DNA of 64,000 nucleotides from Theodoxus fluviatilis (taxonomy: Eukaryota > Mollusca > Gastropoda > Cycloneritida > Neritidae). Each line of letters starts with the position of its first letter. Positions within the stretch are counted from its first letter, which is position 1. Both the position numbers and the translations under genes were made by a program. The notes under the pieces were generated by a model that was not told the origin of the DNA, ran no database searches, and worked only from the letters and a program-made list of their open reading frames with translations. Location of the stretch: contig JAWQFJ010000537.1 in NCBI GenBank assembly GCA_034096865.1, forward strand, positions 1 to 64,000, written 5' to 3'. Below are positions 40,237-51,468 of the stretch, piece after piece.

Positions 40237-40665
40237 ATGACTGAGAAAGCCAAAAAGAGGGTCTGAAAATCTAACTTCTCTGCAGATGAAGTTCGAATTC
40301 TAGTGGAGGAACTGCAAGTGGAGCACATAACTCTGTTTAGCAGCCACAGCGCCACAGTGACGGAGACAGTGAAGAGGGAGATTTGGGAAAGGATCAGCAC
40401 AAAGGTCAACGCCTGCGGGGTGGCAGTTCGAACTGTGAATGACTTGAAAGAGAAGTGGAGAGCCTTGAAAGGCGCTGTATTAAACAGAAAGAGGGACGAG
40501 AGGAAGACGGGAGGGGGGCCGGCTCCAGCACCAGCAGTACCGTACGAGGACGCCATCCTCTACATCATTGGGGAAAGGTCCAACTTGATCTGTGGTGAGT
40601 TACTGTTTTGTATCGTTATCATTCCACATGAATTAAAATATGCATTTCACTGCTCCATTCTGTAA
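40237..40665 (+). pseudogene. Myb/SANT-like DNA-binding protein of a Harbinger transposon
   Basis: From ATG at 40237 the frame is open except for a TGA at 40264-40266. After the stop it reads SNFSADEVRILVEELQ, then WERISTKVNACGVAVRTVND and LKEKWRALKGAVLNRKRDER plus GGGPAP. This is the Myb/SANT-like helix set of the second protein encoded by Harbinger transposons, which helps the transposase find its ends. A GTGAGT at 40594 could be a splice donor. The in-frame stop makes it a probable pseudogene unless the start is at 40303. Confidence 0.75.
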
Positions 40666-40682
40666 ACTTTCACATTATGATT

Positions 40683-41362
40683 TCATCCCCCAACCCCACC
40701 CTCCATCCCCACCCCCCATTCCCACCCCCCTTCCCCATCCCCCATCCCCACCCCCATCAACCCCATCCCCACCCCCCATCCCCACCCCCATCCCCACCCA
40801 CCATCATCACCCACCACCCCCACCCACCATCCCCACCTACTATTCCCACACCCCCATCCCCACTCCCATCCAATCCCTCCTCCCATTCCCTCCCCCCCCC
40901 CATCCCCCCTACCCTCCATCCCATCCCCACCCTCCATTCCCACCCCCTATCTCTACCCCCATCAACCCCATCCCCACCCCCATCACCCCATCCCCACCCC
41001 CCATCCCCACCCCCATCCCACCCCTCATCACCCACCATCCCCACCCACCATCCCCACCCCTCCATCCCCCACCCCCCATCCCCACCCCATCCCCACCCCC
41101 ATCCCCACCCCCATCCCCACCCCCATCCCCACCCACATCTCCACCCCCCATCCCCACCCCCCATCCCCACCCTCCACCCCACCCCCATCCCCACCCCATC
41201 CCCACCCCCATCCCCACCCTCCATCCCCACCTCCATCCCACCCTCCATCCCCACCCTCCATCCCCACCCCCCATCCCCACCCACCCCATCCCCACCCCCC
41301 ATCTCCACCCGCCATCCTCACCTCCCATCCCCACCCATTATCCCCACTCTCCATCCCCACCC
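40683..41362. repeat. CCCCAYCCCCAC minisatellite, about 680 bp
   Basis: Irregular repeats of CCCCATCCCCACC on the plus strand, so the minus strand is GGGTGGGGATGG. The equivalent position in element A (19300-19400) has a much shorter array, so the repeat expanded within the transposon. All open frames here are artefacts. Confidence 0.93.
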
Positions 41363-41640
41363 GGTCCCGGAAAATCCCGTTTCTTCGCAGAAGACGCCGC
41401 TGTCGTGCTCGGAAAAAATTACACGCGTTTAGGCCCTCTATCGGACCTCGGAGGTGCGATAACTTTATACGCGAAAATCCGTATAGGATAGGCTAACCAG
41501 ATTGACGTGCATACCGATAACGCGATTAGTCCACTAAACGGACCGACGTCTGCAGGCCCAGGCTGTAGGGCCCGTGTAGCTAACCGCGTTTAAGCTCTAA
41601 ACGCGTTTATGCTAACTGCTTCTGACGTGCATACAGGCCC

Positions 41641-43079
41641 AGGACAGTATCTCTGGTTTGGACCCTTCATCAGTCACGATAGATTCCAAGTATTTGAAGT
41701 TGTTCACAGCTTCCAGTTTTTGGCCCTTCACTTTGATTTCCATTTTGAAGCCCCGAGGATTGTTCGTCATCACCTTGGTCTTCTCGGCGCTAATCTCCAT
41801 GCCATATGCCTGTGAGGTCTATCCAGGTGTTCGACAAGACTAGTCAGCTCCTCTTCACTTCCTGCTAATCCATCAACGTCATCAGCAAAACGTAAGTTGG
41901 TGATCTTTCTGCCACAGATGCTGATCGATCCTTCGTGGTCTGCTAGGGCATCAGTCATTATCCTTTCCAGGAAGAGGTTGAAGAGTGTGGTGGAGAGTAG
42001 ACAGCCCTGTCTGACTCCGACCGTTGTCCTGAACCATTCGCCTGTGGTACCATTGAACAGGACTCCGCTGGTCGCTCTGTCATGGAGATGGTCGACGACT
42101 TTGATGATCTTGGAACTGATGTTGTAGCTTCTCATTGTGGCCCACAGCGCAGCATGCCAGACTCTGTCAAATGCTTTCTTAAAGTCTATAAAGACATGAT
42201 ACAGATCTTGTTGGTGTTGTAGATGTTTCTCACACAGGACTCTCAAAGATATGTTCGGTGGTGCTCCTACCTGGTCTGAAACCTGCCTGCTCTTCAGCAA
42301 TGATTTTTTCTGCCTGAGGTTTTAATCTGTTCAGCAGTACTTTCAGCATGACCTTGCTGGGATGGCTGATGAGGCTGATTGTGCGGTAGTTCTGGTACAT
42401 TTGCAGGTTTCCTTTCTTGGGCAATGTAATCACTAGGGACTGTGTCCACGGGGTTGGCCAAACTCCCGTCTGTTAGATCTTATTGCAGATCTTTATGAGT
42501 GCATCGATCATTGCGTCCCCTCCTGCCTGGATGAGTTCCCCTGGAATGTTGTCAACCCCAGCTGACTTCCCTTTCTTGAGGGACTTAACCGCTGTCTCCG
42601 CCTCGTCTCGAAGAATTGAGTAGTTGTCTTCCTTGGTAGTCTGAGGACAGTTCAGTATTTTAGGATCTCCTTTGGTGTCATAGTTGTGCAGCTCAGAGCA
42701 GTACTCAGTCCAGCGTGTCATGATTTCGCGTTCTTCTGTGAGACAAATCCCGCTCGTCTTGTATGGTGTTGACCCGCCCTTGTTTGGTTGCTGTAAGGTC
42801 TTTGACTATCTGGTATGCTTTCTTGGTGTTATTCTTCTGGAGGTTCTCCTCAACTGCATCACATTGCTGTTTGATCCACTCCTCCTTGGCACTTTTCATG
42901 GCCTTCTTGACCCTGCTGTTGGCCTCTCTGTACTTACTTGCTCCATCTGCTGTACCCTTATTTTTCTTCAGTTCTCTTCTCTCATCGCATATGTTCAAAA
43001 GTTCTGCAGTGACCCATGGTTTCTTTGTTGGGTGGTGTTTTCCTAATAACTGCCCGGCTGTCTCTATCACTGCCTCCAA
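41641..43079 (-). pseudogene. RTE-like LINE reverse transcriptase region
   Basis: Four overlapping minus-strand pieces: 43079-42705 (pre-RT, with KKPWVTAELLNICDERREL), 42721-42473 (KKGKSAGVDNIPGELIQ), 42433-42230 (LPKKGNLQMYQNYRTISLIS ... EEQAGFRPGRST) and 42300-41770 (FIDFKKAFDRVWH, GVRQGCLLSTTLFN, and the catalytic FADDVDGLAGS). The motifs are intact but spread over frames separated by frameshifts, so it is dead. Confidence 0.82.
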
Positions 43080-43978
43080 AGATTATATAGTTACACAAAG
43101 ATAGCTCATTAGCTCATTGTTGTGAGAATCAAGACACGTTGCGCCCCCAAGCGGAAGGTACTTCGGTGAATCTAGGGAAGTAATCGCACCGCTTAGCGAC
43201 ATGTAAACTTGCTTGTTTCTCGACGCGTTTCTGATGCGTTCCGATCATGTTTGTGAATACATTTACGGTGCAATGTGTAATAAAATGATTCGCTGCAATA
43301 ATGGGGGTGTTTTGGCTTTGTTTTTTGTAGCAGGCGTTGTGAAATCGAACTCGACCTAGATCTACATGGTATGGTTTGAATGGGAACGATCTATGTTTCA
43401 ATATTATCGAAGAATGCAAGCTTGTTTATCAACGTATACACCCATGTGGAACATCTTTAGGAAATGCAAAGCAATACATACCTGTCAAGAATTGATTCGC
43501 TGCCAGAAAGTTATTCGATTAAGTGAATTCAGTTGCCGCTTCGGCAAAGATTATAGTTGCAATCAAGCATTGACCTGCGACCTGCATTTGGGTTGTTAAA
43601 AAGTAGGAGCTTTCAATACCTTTTGATGCATTCAACATACAGCTTTGATAAATTTATGCTGTTCATGGCTTACATTTTCTTTGGATGGGTTTCTAGTATC
43701 CTAAAATATAGTTTTTTCTGTGTGAACCGGAGAGAGCTCCGCCATTGAATTGTGCAAAGAGTAGACATATACGCCATATCTACACGAAAGCAGTCCTCTG
43801 ATTGGTTCCCTGAATAGAATCCTCCAATCAGCAGGCAGCTTTCTTCGCCGTCTTGTCACTAAGCGGTGTGATTACTTCCCCGTGATTCACCCCTATGACC
43901 ATCCGCTAGGTGCAGCGTCTTGTAACTTTATATAGCAAAAGCTCGGCATGAGCTATCTTTGTGTAACCTATAATCTTT
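43078..43978. mobile_element. 0.9-kb TIR element inserted in the RTE-like LINE
   Basis: The left end AAAGATTATATAGTTACACA and right end TGTGTAACCTATAATCTTT form inverted repeats of about 30 bp with AGATAGCTCAT further in. LINE coding sequence resumes on either side. Inside, 43600-43700 carries the 'ATACAGCTTTGATAAATTTATGCTGTTCATGGC' module shared with elements A and C. No transposase and no clear target duplication. Confidence 0.72.
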
Positions 43979-44232
43979 GCTGCCACATTGAAGATGTTGG
44001 TCACTGTGTCGAGGCCCTCTTCGTCACCCAGAACTAAAAGCGGTGTAAACTTCCCTCCAATCATCGCTTTGAAGGACTTATCAACCTCAGGGTCTTTCAA
44101 CCTTTCAAGGTCAAATCTGAGCCTGGTACCTTTCTGCTTGCTAATTTTTTAAGGCTCAGGCGGAAGTTCATCATCAGCAAATCGTGGTCGCTTCCAATGT
44201 CTGCTGCTGGAAAGCTTCGTGTCTTTGCGATG

Positions 44233-45189
44233 TTAATGCTGGACTTGACGCGCTTCTTTACTAAAATGTAATGAATTTGACTGTGGTGCTGTCCATTTGC
44301 TTGGTGCCAAGGTGTTTGCCAGTATAAGGTCGTTGTAGCTGGCGAACTCCAGGAGTCTCAGGCCTCTGTCGTTGATATCTGTGTTGCTGTACTGTCCACA
44401 AACGTCATGCCAATCGTTCTTTGCGTCGCTTCCCACTTTGGCATTCCAGTCTCCCTGCACGACCAGGATGTATTTTTTTGGTACTTGATCCAGCACCTCT
44501 TGCAGCTCGTTGTAAAATGCCTCTATTTCCTCATCTGAGTAGTCTGTGGTTGGAGCGTACACCTGCACGATGGTGATGTTGAATGGCTTTGCTCTAAGTC
44601 GAATGGTGATGATTCGACTCGAGACTGGTCGGCAGCCCATAACACAAGATGTTATTCCTCTGTGGACAAGAAATCCTACTCCATGTTCATGTCTGTCGTT
44701 TCTACCGCTGTAAAACAGCTTGTGCCCTTCATGGGTTGACGTTTCCCCAAAGTTTGTCCATCTCACCTCACAAAGTCCGAGAATGTTCCATCGGTATCTT
44801 GCCATCTCATGCGTAAGCTCTTCGATTTTCCCTTCTGCATGCAACGTTCTGATGTTCCATGTGCCTGTTGTAAAATTTTCTCTTCCTCTGATCTTGTCTC
44901 TCTTGGCATCAGTAACACATTTATCACCTCCGTCCTGATGTGCAACGGTGGGCGCGGTCCTTGGTGACCCGGGCGACGACCGAGCCGGTGTGGAGTGAGT
45001 GGTTGTCTTTGTCATCATGTGGTGTGTCTGGGGCTGATACAGCTTGGCGGAGCCCACCCCTCTCCAAGCCCGACCACAGCCGAGGTCCTCCCACCTGGAG
45101 GGTCGCCCTGGTCGTGAACACGTGGGCGTTGGATCCATCGTGGGACCTGTCCGCCCTGACCGGTGACCTACACACACACACACACACAC
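44233..45189 (-). pseudogene. RTE-like LINE AP-endonuclease
   Basis: 318-codon open frame. The endonuclease starts at TTGTWNIRTLHAEGKIEEL, then LGLCEVRWTNFGE, 'VQVYAPTTDYSDEEIEAFYN', GDWNAKVGSD and NDRGLRLLEFA. These are the usual catalytic blocks of RTE-type endonucleases. A frameshift near 44295 moves the final GSDHDLL block into another frame. The N-terminal 100 or so codons are low-complexity and may not be part of the protein. Confidence 0.8.
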
Positions 45190-45266
45190 ACACAGTTACA
45201 CGCGATCGCCCACGCGCGCACACACACACGCTCACACGCGCGCGTTCGCACACACAGACACAACAT

Positions 45267-45311
<45 letters not shown>

Positions 45312-45449
45312 GTCGCAAGTTTATGAATTAGAAAATAAAAAAGTTTTAAAAAGGACCTAATTCATGTTAGAAAAAAGTTAGAATCTATTACAAAAAGCAG
45401 AATTGAGAATAGCATAAAAATAGAAGAGTGTGAATTAGATATTCAGAGT
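45171..45449 (+). repeat. CA and CT microsatellites followed by a stray provirus fragment
   Basis: (CA)n at 45171-45194 and (CT)n at 45269-45307. Then 45308-45449 is about 96% the same as 51467-51609, at the edge of the Polinton/adintovirus-like element. The fragment starts an ORF that stops after 16 codons. Confidence 0.85.
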
Positions 45450-46154
45450 ATATACCAAACGCTCATCACATCACTTGTTCTGTCTCGTCTCGACTATGGA
45501 AACTCTCTTCTCGCTGGCATCCCTGACACTCTGCTTAACAAACTCCAGAAAGTTCAGAATTGCGCTGCTAGGCTAGTTTTTCGATGTCCCAAGCGTATCC
45601 ATGTCTCATCACTCCTAAATACATTTCACTGGCTCCCCATCTGTCAGAGGATATATTATAAACTTGCTACTTTGTGCGTCAAGGCCATCAACAACACCGC
45701 ACCACACGCTCTTACAGAAATTCTTACAGTCTACACGCCCTCCAGATCTCTGCGCTCAGCTGCTGACTCTAGAATACTTAAGGTCCCCCGCCGTAACAAG
45801 AAAACTCAAGGATAGCGTGCCTTCTCCTATATTGGACCTGTAACCTGGAATAGTCTCCCTCTCTCACCCCGTCATTCTGACACTCTGCCCCAGTTCAAAA
45901 GTGCTCTAAAGACCCACCCACCTCTTCCGATCCACCTTTCCCGCTGAGCTGCTTCGCCTTACTTGACCTTGCCTGCAAGTGCTGTGTATATTGTATAATT
46001 TGTTCTATTGGACTTTGTTTTATATTTGTTTATGTGTGTAGTGTGTGAGTTTTTGTGGGAATGTGGTGTTGAGCGGTTGTATGAGTGTTGATTCTTTGGA
46101 TTGTAAACGCCATGAGGTTGCCTGTCAAGGGAAGGTATGTGCGTCAATAAACTA

Positions 46155-46196
<42 letters not shown>
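45450..46196 (+). pseudogene. 5'-truncated LINE, C-terminal domain with (ATT)n tail
   Basis: The plus strand encodes the typical post-RT region: SLVLSRLDYGNSLLAGIP, 'KVQNCAARLVFR', 'LHWLPI'-like FHWLPICQRIYYK, 'APHALTEIL', 'PSRSLRSAADSRI', then a stop (TAG at about 45813), 'GPVTWNSLPLS' and 'FKSALKTH'. A short 3'UTR ends in (ATT)n at 46157-46196. The 5' truncation at 45450 abuts the stray provirus fragment. Confidence 0.8.
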
Positions 46197-46197
<1 letters not shown>

Positions 46198-47080
46198 GTT
46201 GTTGTTGCTTGGCATAATTGTTGATGAACATTTAACTTGGGAACATCATATTTATTCTTTATGCAAAATTATTGCTAAAAACATTTTCCTACTCTCCAAA
46301 CTAAGGAATCTTGTAAACACCAATGCATGCAAGATATTTTTTCATGCACACATAAATTCTTATTTTAATTTTGCATCTGTTGTTTGGGATGGCTCCATGG
46401 CAGTGCACTTAAACATGATTAAGTCACTGTACAGATGAGCTGCCAAGCTTATCATTTCCGACTCAACATTGTCTACAGACGAAAAACTCAGAAATCTTGG
46501 ACTGCTGCCCTTCAATAAACATCTCGCCCAAAATAATTGCATTCTCATGCACAGAATTGCTCATTCAGGAGCACCAAAGTACCTTAATGATCTATTCCAT
46601 TATCCCCAAACGAGTCACGTAACATCTTGTGACACCTTCATTCTTCCACATCCCAGAGTAGACATTTACAAAGGCAGTCTTGCATATTCAGTTTTTTAAA
46701 ATATATGGAACTCACTCCCATTACACCTCAGGAACAATACTTCTTTGAAGTCCTTTAAAACTTCCATACGTGATTATCTCTTCCGATAAGCACAATGTCG
46801 CCTGTACATATGACACGCTGCAACTTGTATCTCAAGACGCATTGAGCAAACATTTGTCGAAGGCATGAACTAAAACCTTTTCATGGCATTGTCAATATAT
46901 TGTCCATATATCACTGCCCACTGTTGTATATTGATATACTACTTGATACTTGTCGTTTTCTATTTTCTGTTTTCTCTTTCTTTCTTTCCCCCATTTATCC
47001 AGGATTGTCTATTCATTCTTTACGAGCAAGAACAATTTGTCAGATAGGCAGAAATGCCTAAAATTCCATCCTTGACAAAT
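46197..47080 (+). pseudogene. Second 5'-truncated LINE C-terminus with (AATC)n tail
   Basis: Starts GIIVDEHLTWEHHI, then 'FHAHINSYFNFASVVWDG', a stop (TGA near 46436), 'AAKLIISDSTLSTDEKLRNL', 'LMHRIAHSGAPKYLNDL', a stop near 46698 and 'NSLPLHLRNNTSLKSFKTSI'. This is the C-terminal part of a LINE different from the one just before it. The element ends at the AATC tail. Confidence 0.78.
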
Positions 47081-47126
<46 letters not shown>

Positions 47127-47429
47127 CCAACCAACCAACCAACCAACCAATCAACCAACCAACCAACCAACCAACCAATCAATCAATCAACCAACCAAAT
47201 CAAATCAAATCAAATCAAATCAAATCAAATCAAATCAAATCAAATCAAATCAAATCAAATCAAATCAAATCAAATCAAATCAAATCAAATCAAATCAAAT
47301 CAAATCAAATCAAATCAAATAAAATCAAATTAAATCAAATCAAATCAAATCAAATCAATTACTTAATCAATCAATCAATCAATCTCTCTCACTCTACGTC
47401 CGCCGGTCCCTTCATCCCTCCCACGCCAC

Positions 47430-47509
<80 letters not shown>

Positions 47510-47510
47510 T
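47080..47510 (+). repeat. Compound simple repeat seeded at a LINE tail
   Basis: (AATC)n, (CAAC)n, then a clean pentamer array (CAAAT)n at about 47192-47360, (AATC)n again, (CT)n at 47432-47491 and (GT)n at 47491-47510. The 5' part continues the LINE tail. All reading frames are artefacts. Confidence 0.95.
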
Positions 47511-48072
47511 GAGTGCGCGCGCGTGCGTGTGATATTCATTTTTGTCTTTCATTTACGCACATATAATTAAACACTTGTTTCTATGGATACATACACACAC
47601 GCACGCGCGCACAGACACACAGTCATACACAAACACACAAATATACACACACGCGTATGCACGCACGCACGCGCGCGCGCACACACACATATATCCATAT
47701 ATCGTACACACACACACAAACACATGTAAAAACACATACACATATATATGCATGCACACATGACACGTGAAAAGCCAATATAATTCGGCAGCTGTATGAA
47801 ATAACTGCTAATAAGCAAACGCAAACATTTTCACATCGAATGCCTTCGATTACCTATTGTAACTATAGGTGCCAATCACGCAGGAACTCAGATGCATGGG
47901 ACAAAGAAAGACAGAGAAAAAGATTAAAAGTTGTGAAGAGCTTAACTCTGGAATGAACCTCTGCTGTTAAGATATCAACTGCGTGGGAAATTGTTGATGT
48001 TGAATAAGGCATCAGCTGCGCGAGAAGATGAAAATCCCTTCAGAATGAATCCAAGGATTGAGGTACATGTAC

Positions 48073-48311
48073 CTTGCAATGAAGGCCGTCAGCTGAGCCC
48101 ACGTTCCTCGAGATGTCTGGATGCGCCACAGTTGGTACATCACTGTGCGCCAATCAGGGGGGTCGTGCGCCAGGAGATTAAATTCATTTAACTGCAAGCT
48201 GGTGACCCACTGGTAGATGAAGCGCGCCCTGAGGAAAGGGTCATCCGCAATGTTCTCTTGGATGTATTTGCCCACGCGGTTGTAGGGTACCCACAGGTGA
48301 TGGTCAGACAT
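48073..48311 (-). CDS. Exon of unidentified host gene 2 (downstream exon)
   Basis: 239-bp exon with acceptor CTCTTTCAG and donor GTACAT. It is open in phase 0 from 48311: MSDHHLWVPYNRVGKYIQEN, then DDPFLRARFIYQWVTSLQLN, EFNLLAHDPPDWRTVMYQLW and RIQTSRGTWAQLTAFIA, ending with two carried bases. The sequence is tryptophan-rich and looks like a folded intracellular protein. I do not recognise the family; a loose similarity to transglutaminase-like 'aR.IY.WvT' helices is not enough to name it. Confidence 0.65.
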
Positions 48312-48645
48312 CTGAAAGAGAGGCAGCAGCAAAACTAACCTGACGTCACCAGAATTACAATGACCTACCTGTGCCCTACCCAGAATGAATGCAACATATT
48401 TCTCGCACTACTGAATGCCTCACAACCAATAATATTATATCTTACAGTAAAATCGACCTCCTTGTCATTTCCGTGCAACCTTAACCGGAAAAGAGAGCTT
48501 AAAATGAACTGAGCTTGTCAACAGGATTGGAATACTCTCTTCCTAATTATATGCCATTAGGTCCTATGTTTAGTGGTTATATTCAATCTTTTCCCTGCGG
48601 TCTTTTCTTGAGCCTTGTTTTGGACGTTTATTGAGAGTAAATAAA

Positions 48646-49463
48646 ACAAGAAGGGCAAAGCCCATACGACTCACATGCTTGACCTTGACCTTTGCATGAC
48701 CTTGACCTTCATGTGACCCTCAAGGTCAAGGTCAAACAACTACACCTAGCAATGACATCATACACTAAGAAATGCTTTACACATTTTTCCTACCAAAATG
48801 CATGTGACCTTGACCAAGGCCATGCAACACAAAGCTGTTAATTCAAGACATAGGAAGCACAATGGTGCTTATTGGCACTTTCTAGTGGTTCACTACCCTA
48901 TTTTGATCACATTTCATAAGGGTCAAAGTGACCTTGACCTTGATGATATGTGACCAAATGTGTCTCATGATAAAAGTATAACATGTGCCCCACATAATTC
49001 TTACGTTTGAAACAGTTATCTTCCATAGTTCAGGGTCAAGGCCACTTCAAAATAGTTATACAATACAACTTTGAAGAGCTCCTGTGACCTTGACCTTGAA
49101 GCAAGGTCAACTACATTGCTATCAAAAGATAGGACTTACTTTGACCTATATACCATATATAAGTGAGGTATCCAATCTCAAAAACTTCAGAGAAAATTGA
49201 GAAAATGGGAAAAATGGCTGTTTTTTAGACAACATTTAAGGCCCCTGCGATCTTGAACTTGAAGCAAGGTCAAGTCACTCTGTATGTTTTGTGAGGCCTT
49301 GTCATCATGCACCATCATGACAAATTGGGTGTTGATAGACTTAATAGTCTCTGAGAAAAATCCAACATTAAAGGTTTAAACGGACGCACGGACGGCCGGA
49401 CGGCCGGACGGCCGAAACGGGTGAGTACATAGACTCACTTTTGCTTCGCATGTGAGTCAAAAA
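48646..49463 (+). repeat. TGACCTTGACC interspersed repeat, copy 6
   Basis: 818-bp copy with both ends, slightly more diverged than the others (for example CGGCCGGACGGCC near its 3' end). It lies in the intron between the two exons of host gene 2, antisense to it. Confidence 0.92.
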
Positions 49464-49541
49464 GGCAAATGACGTACTAACGTATTCATCCAGTTCCGAC
49501 ACTTTATAGCTAAAGTTTCAAACTATGCACTAGGCACTCAC

Positions 49542-49838
49542 CTTCATGGCGAAGAGGTCAACGGCTTTGAGACGCACAGGGTTGCTTTCTCGTATTATCG
49601 TGCGTGGTGGGTGTGGGGGAGGCAGTAACTCCATACTGGCCATGTCTTCCCCAAAGGCCAACAGGTGGTGGGCAAATACGAAGGATGGGTTGAGCTTGTA
49701 AGTGGCGTTAAAGGATCCCTCCAGGAGGGAGCCCTGCGCAGACCAAGACAACAGTTTGCCGAGCCACTTTTCTCTACGAAGGAAGGTAGATTGAAGTTTA
49801 TCTGCATCCAAACACTGCGCACACAACACTCCACAAAA
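49542..49838 (-). CDS. Exon of unidentified host gene 2 (upstream exon)
   Basis: 297-bp exon of exactly 99 codons, acceptor AAGTTACAG, donor GTGAGT. It begins FCGVLCAQCLDADKLQSTFL and continues LRREKWLGKLLSWSAQGS, 'FNATYKLNPSFVFAHHLLAF', a proline-rich stretch and 'NPVRLKAVDLFAMK'. Phase 0 matches the exon at 48311-48073. Family not recognised. Confidence 0.65.
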
Positions 49839-50394
49839 CTGTAACTTTGGTAGAGAGCCGGATGCGAAATTTCTTTAACTATGCACAGCTTGTACTACAC
49901 TTCAATCTGGTCTACTTTATGAGTAGTTGACAAGTTGGGGCGCCCAGCTCACCCCTAATTAGCCGACTGCTAAGTTGTTTTTCATGTAATTTAGTCGGCT
50001 GCTTACTTTTGATGAAATATCCCCGCAGTCAAAGGGAAATAACTGCACATCTGCCAATTGTCACTGTCAAAAATGACCGCCATGTCTGTGCCACTGGCAA
50101 CTGGCCCAGTTTAAAGCCACGCTGACACGATAGAATGCCACAAACTGCCACAAGAATATCGACATAGGGGGGTGAGAGAGAACGAGTTTGGGGGTAGTGG
50201 AGTGCACCATTCAGCACTATAACACGAGTTCATTCCGCTAGGAGGCACTTAATGTATGTTTTGATCTGTGAAGGGCAGAGCAACTGAATTGACCACTGAG
50301 CTTCCTCGCCCAAGCAGCACAGGCCGGTCTCAAGTTACAAAGCTGAGATCATATGATTGAATGGATCCCTTCTCCTCACCGCCCCCTCCACGCA

Positions 50395-50452
<58 letters not shown>

Positions 50453-51401
50453 CAGGTGTTTGCCTAGGCAGGCGTTTGAGGCGGCATGCGGTGTTCCTCT
50501 GTCTTGCACCCCCAAAGCCAGCCAAAACATCTAGGTGCTTTTGTGTTTCCACAATGCTTTAAGCTGCATTAAGCTAGCTGCTTCATGAAAGGTAATTTTC
50601 CCATGAGTTTCTTCCATACAGATAAGAAAATATTGAAGATTTGGCCTTCAGGAGAGAGCAGCAGTTTGGGGCGTTAATAGCCCGTGGCTTCACCGGATAG
50701 AATCTCCACCATCACATGGATGAGGCTTATGATACAGCTTACAGTTGACAAGTAATAAATCACTGGTTTGAAAAGAAGCCTTCTCCACTTGGAATGGATC
50801 TTGCTCTCTACGCGTAAACACAGCATGTCAATACACGGTGCCATTTCAATAAGGTTGCCCTCTCTGTCTGTCTGTCTCTCTGTCTGTCTCTCTGTCTGTC
50901 TGTCTCCCTGTCTGTCTGTCTCTCTGTCTGTCTGTTTCTCTCTCTCTCTGCCTTTCTCTTTGCATCCAGGTTCTGTCAAATTCTTCTACAAATGTTTCTG
51001 CCCCATCATTTTCACAGCAACCATAGAAACGCATTGCTATGCATGGGTACACCAAGTTAGTGTGGTGAAGGTGAAGGCCACAGGTCCGACACCCAGCCCA
51101 GCCTCACTCATTTAGAATGTAAACAAATAAGCAAGAAAGGCTAAAGTACCCCACCAAACCAAACCAAAAATGTATTCAGGGATAAAGAAGGGATGTTTGG
51201 GTGAGATGCGCCTTTGCACTACTTAAATGTAGAAACAAAGACACCTATCAACCCCTTCCCACGCCCAAAATTTCCATGCTGCAATCATCAGGCCACAGTT
51301 TTTAACCAATGAAAAGACTCCTTTCTGCGGCCTTGCTGGGATGAAGGGCACTTCCGGTCTGTTTCCTTCTAGCAGTTGCGCTTGCAAGGTCGGTGTTTGC
51401 A

Positions 51402-51402
<1 letters not shown>
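49839..51402. other. No gene recognised; CA and TGTC microsatellites
   Basis: Contains (CA)n at 50395-50450 and (CTGT)n/(CT)n at 50868-50947. I see no coding or transposon signature otherwise. Confidence 0.55.

Positions 51403-51466
<64 letters not shown>

Positions 51467-51468
<2 letters not shown>

Larger units (their letters stand above)
40040..41640. mobile_element. Harbinger-like element C (inverted relative of A), truncated on the left
   Basis: The right end 41420-41640 is the reverse complement of the left end of element A (19030-19240), ending CTGACGTGCATACAGGCCC. The left edge starts in the AAAGAAAATGTAAGCCATG module also found in element A. The TATA-like CTATTTATAG module (40178) and the minisatellite are shared in reverse order with A. 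It abuts the RTE-like LINE exactly at 41640/41641. Confidence 0.72.
41641..45190 (-). mobile_element. RTE-like LINE, broken, interrupted by a TIR element
   Basis: On the minus strand, endonuclease (45189 to about 44110) then reverse transcriptase (44100-43906, then 43079-41641) in the order of one LINE ORF. It is split by the insertion at 43078-43978 and by frameshifts, and cut off at 41641 by element C in the middle of the C-terminal domain ('DEGSKPEIL'). Confidence 0.82.

Noticed and set aside
40640..41491. 283-codon Pro/His-rich and antisense Gly/Trp-rich frames
   Set aside because: All six frames are open because of the CCCCATCCCCACC minisatellite; composition alone explains them.
41641..45449. 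Continuation of the RTE-like LINE across element C to the left of 40040
   Set aside because: I looked for the missing C-terminal sequence at 39845-40040 and saw none, so the end is lost rather than simply displaced.
47080..47400. Short direct repeats that might be a CRISPR-like array
   Set aside because: The units are 4-5 bp microsatellites without spacers, in animal DNA next to a LINE tail.
48073..49838. The two host exons as the 5' end of the NXF-like gene
   Set aside because: The last exon here ends with two carried bases, while the NXF-like exon at 35125 needs one, and the protein does not resemble NXF N-termini.
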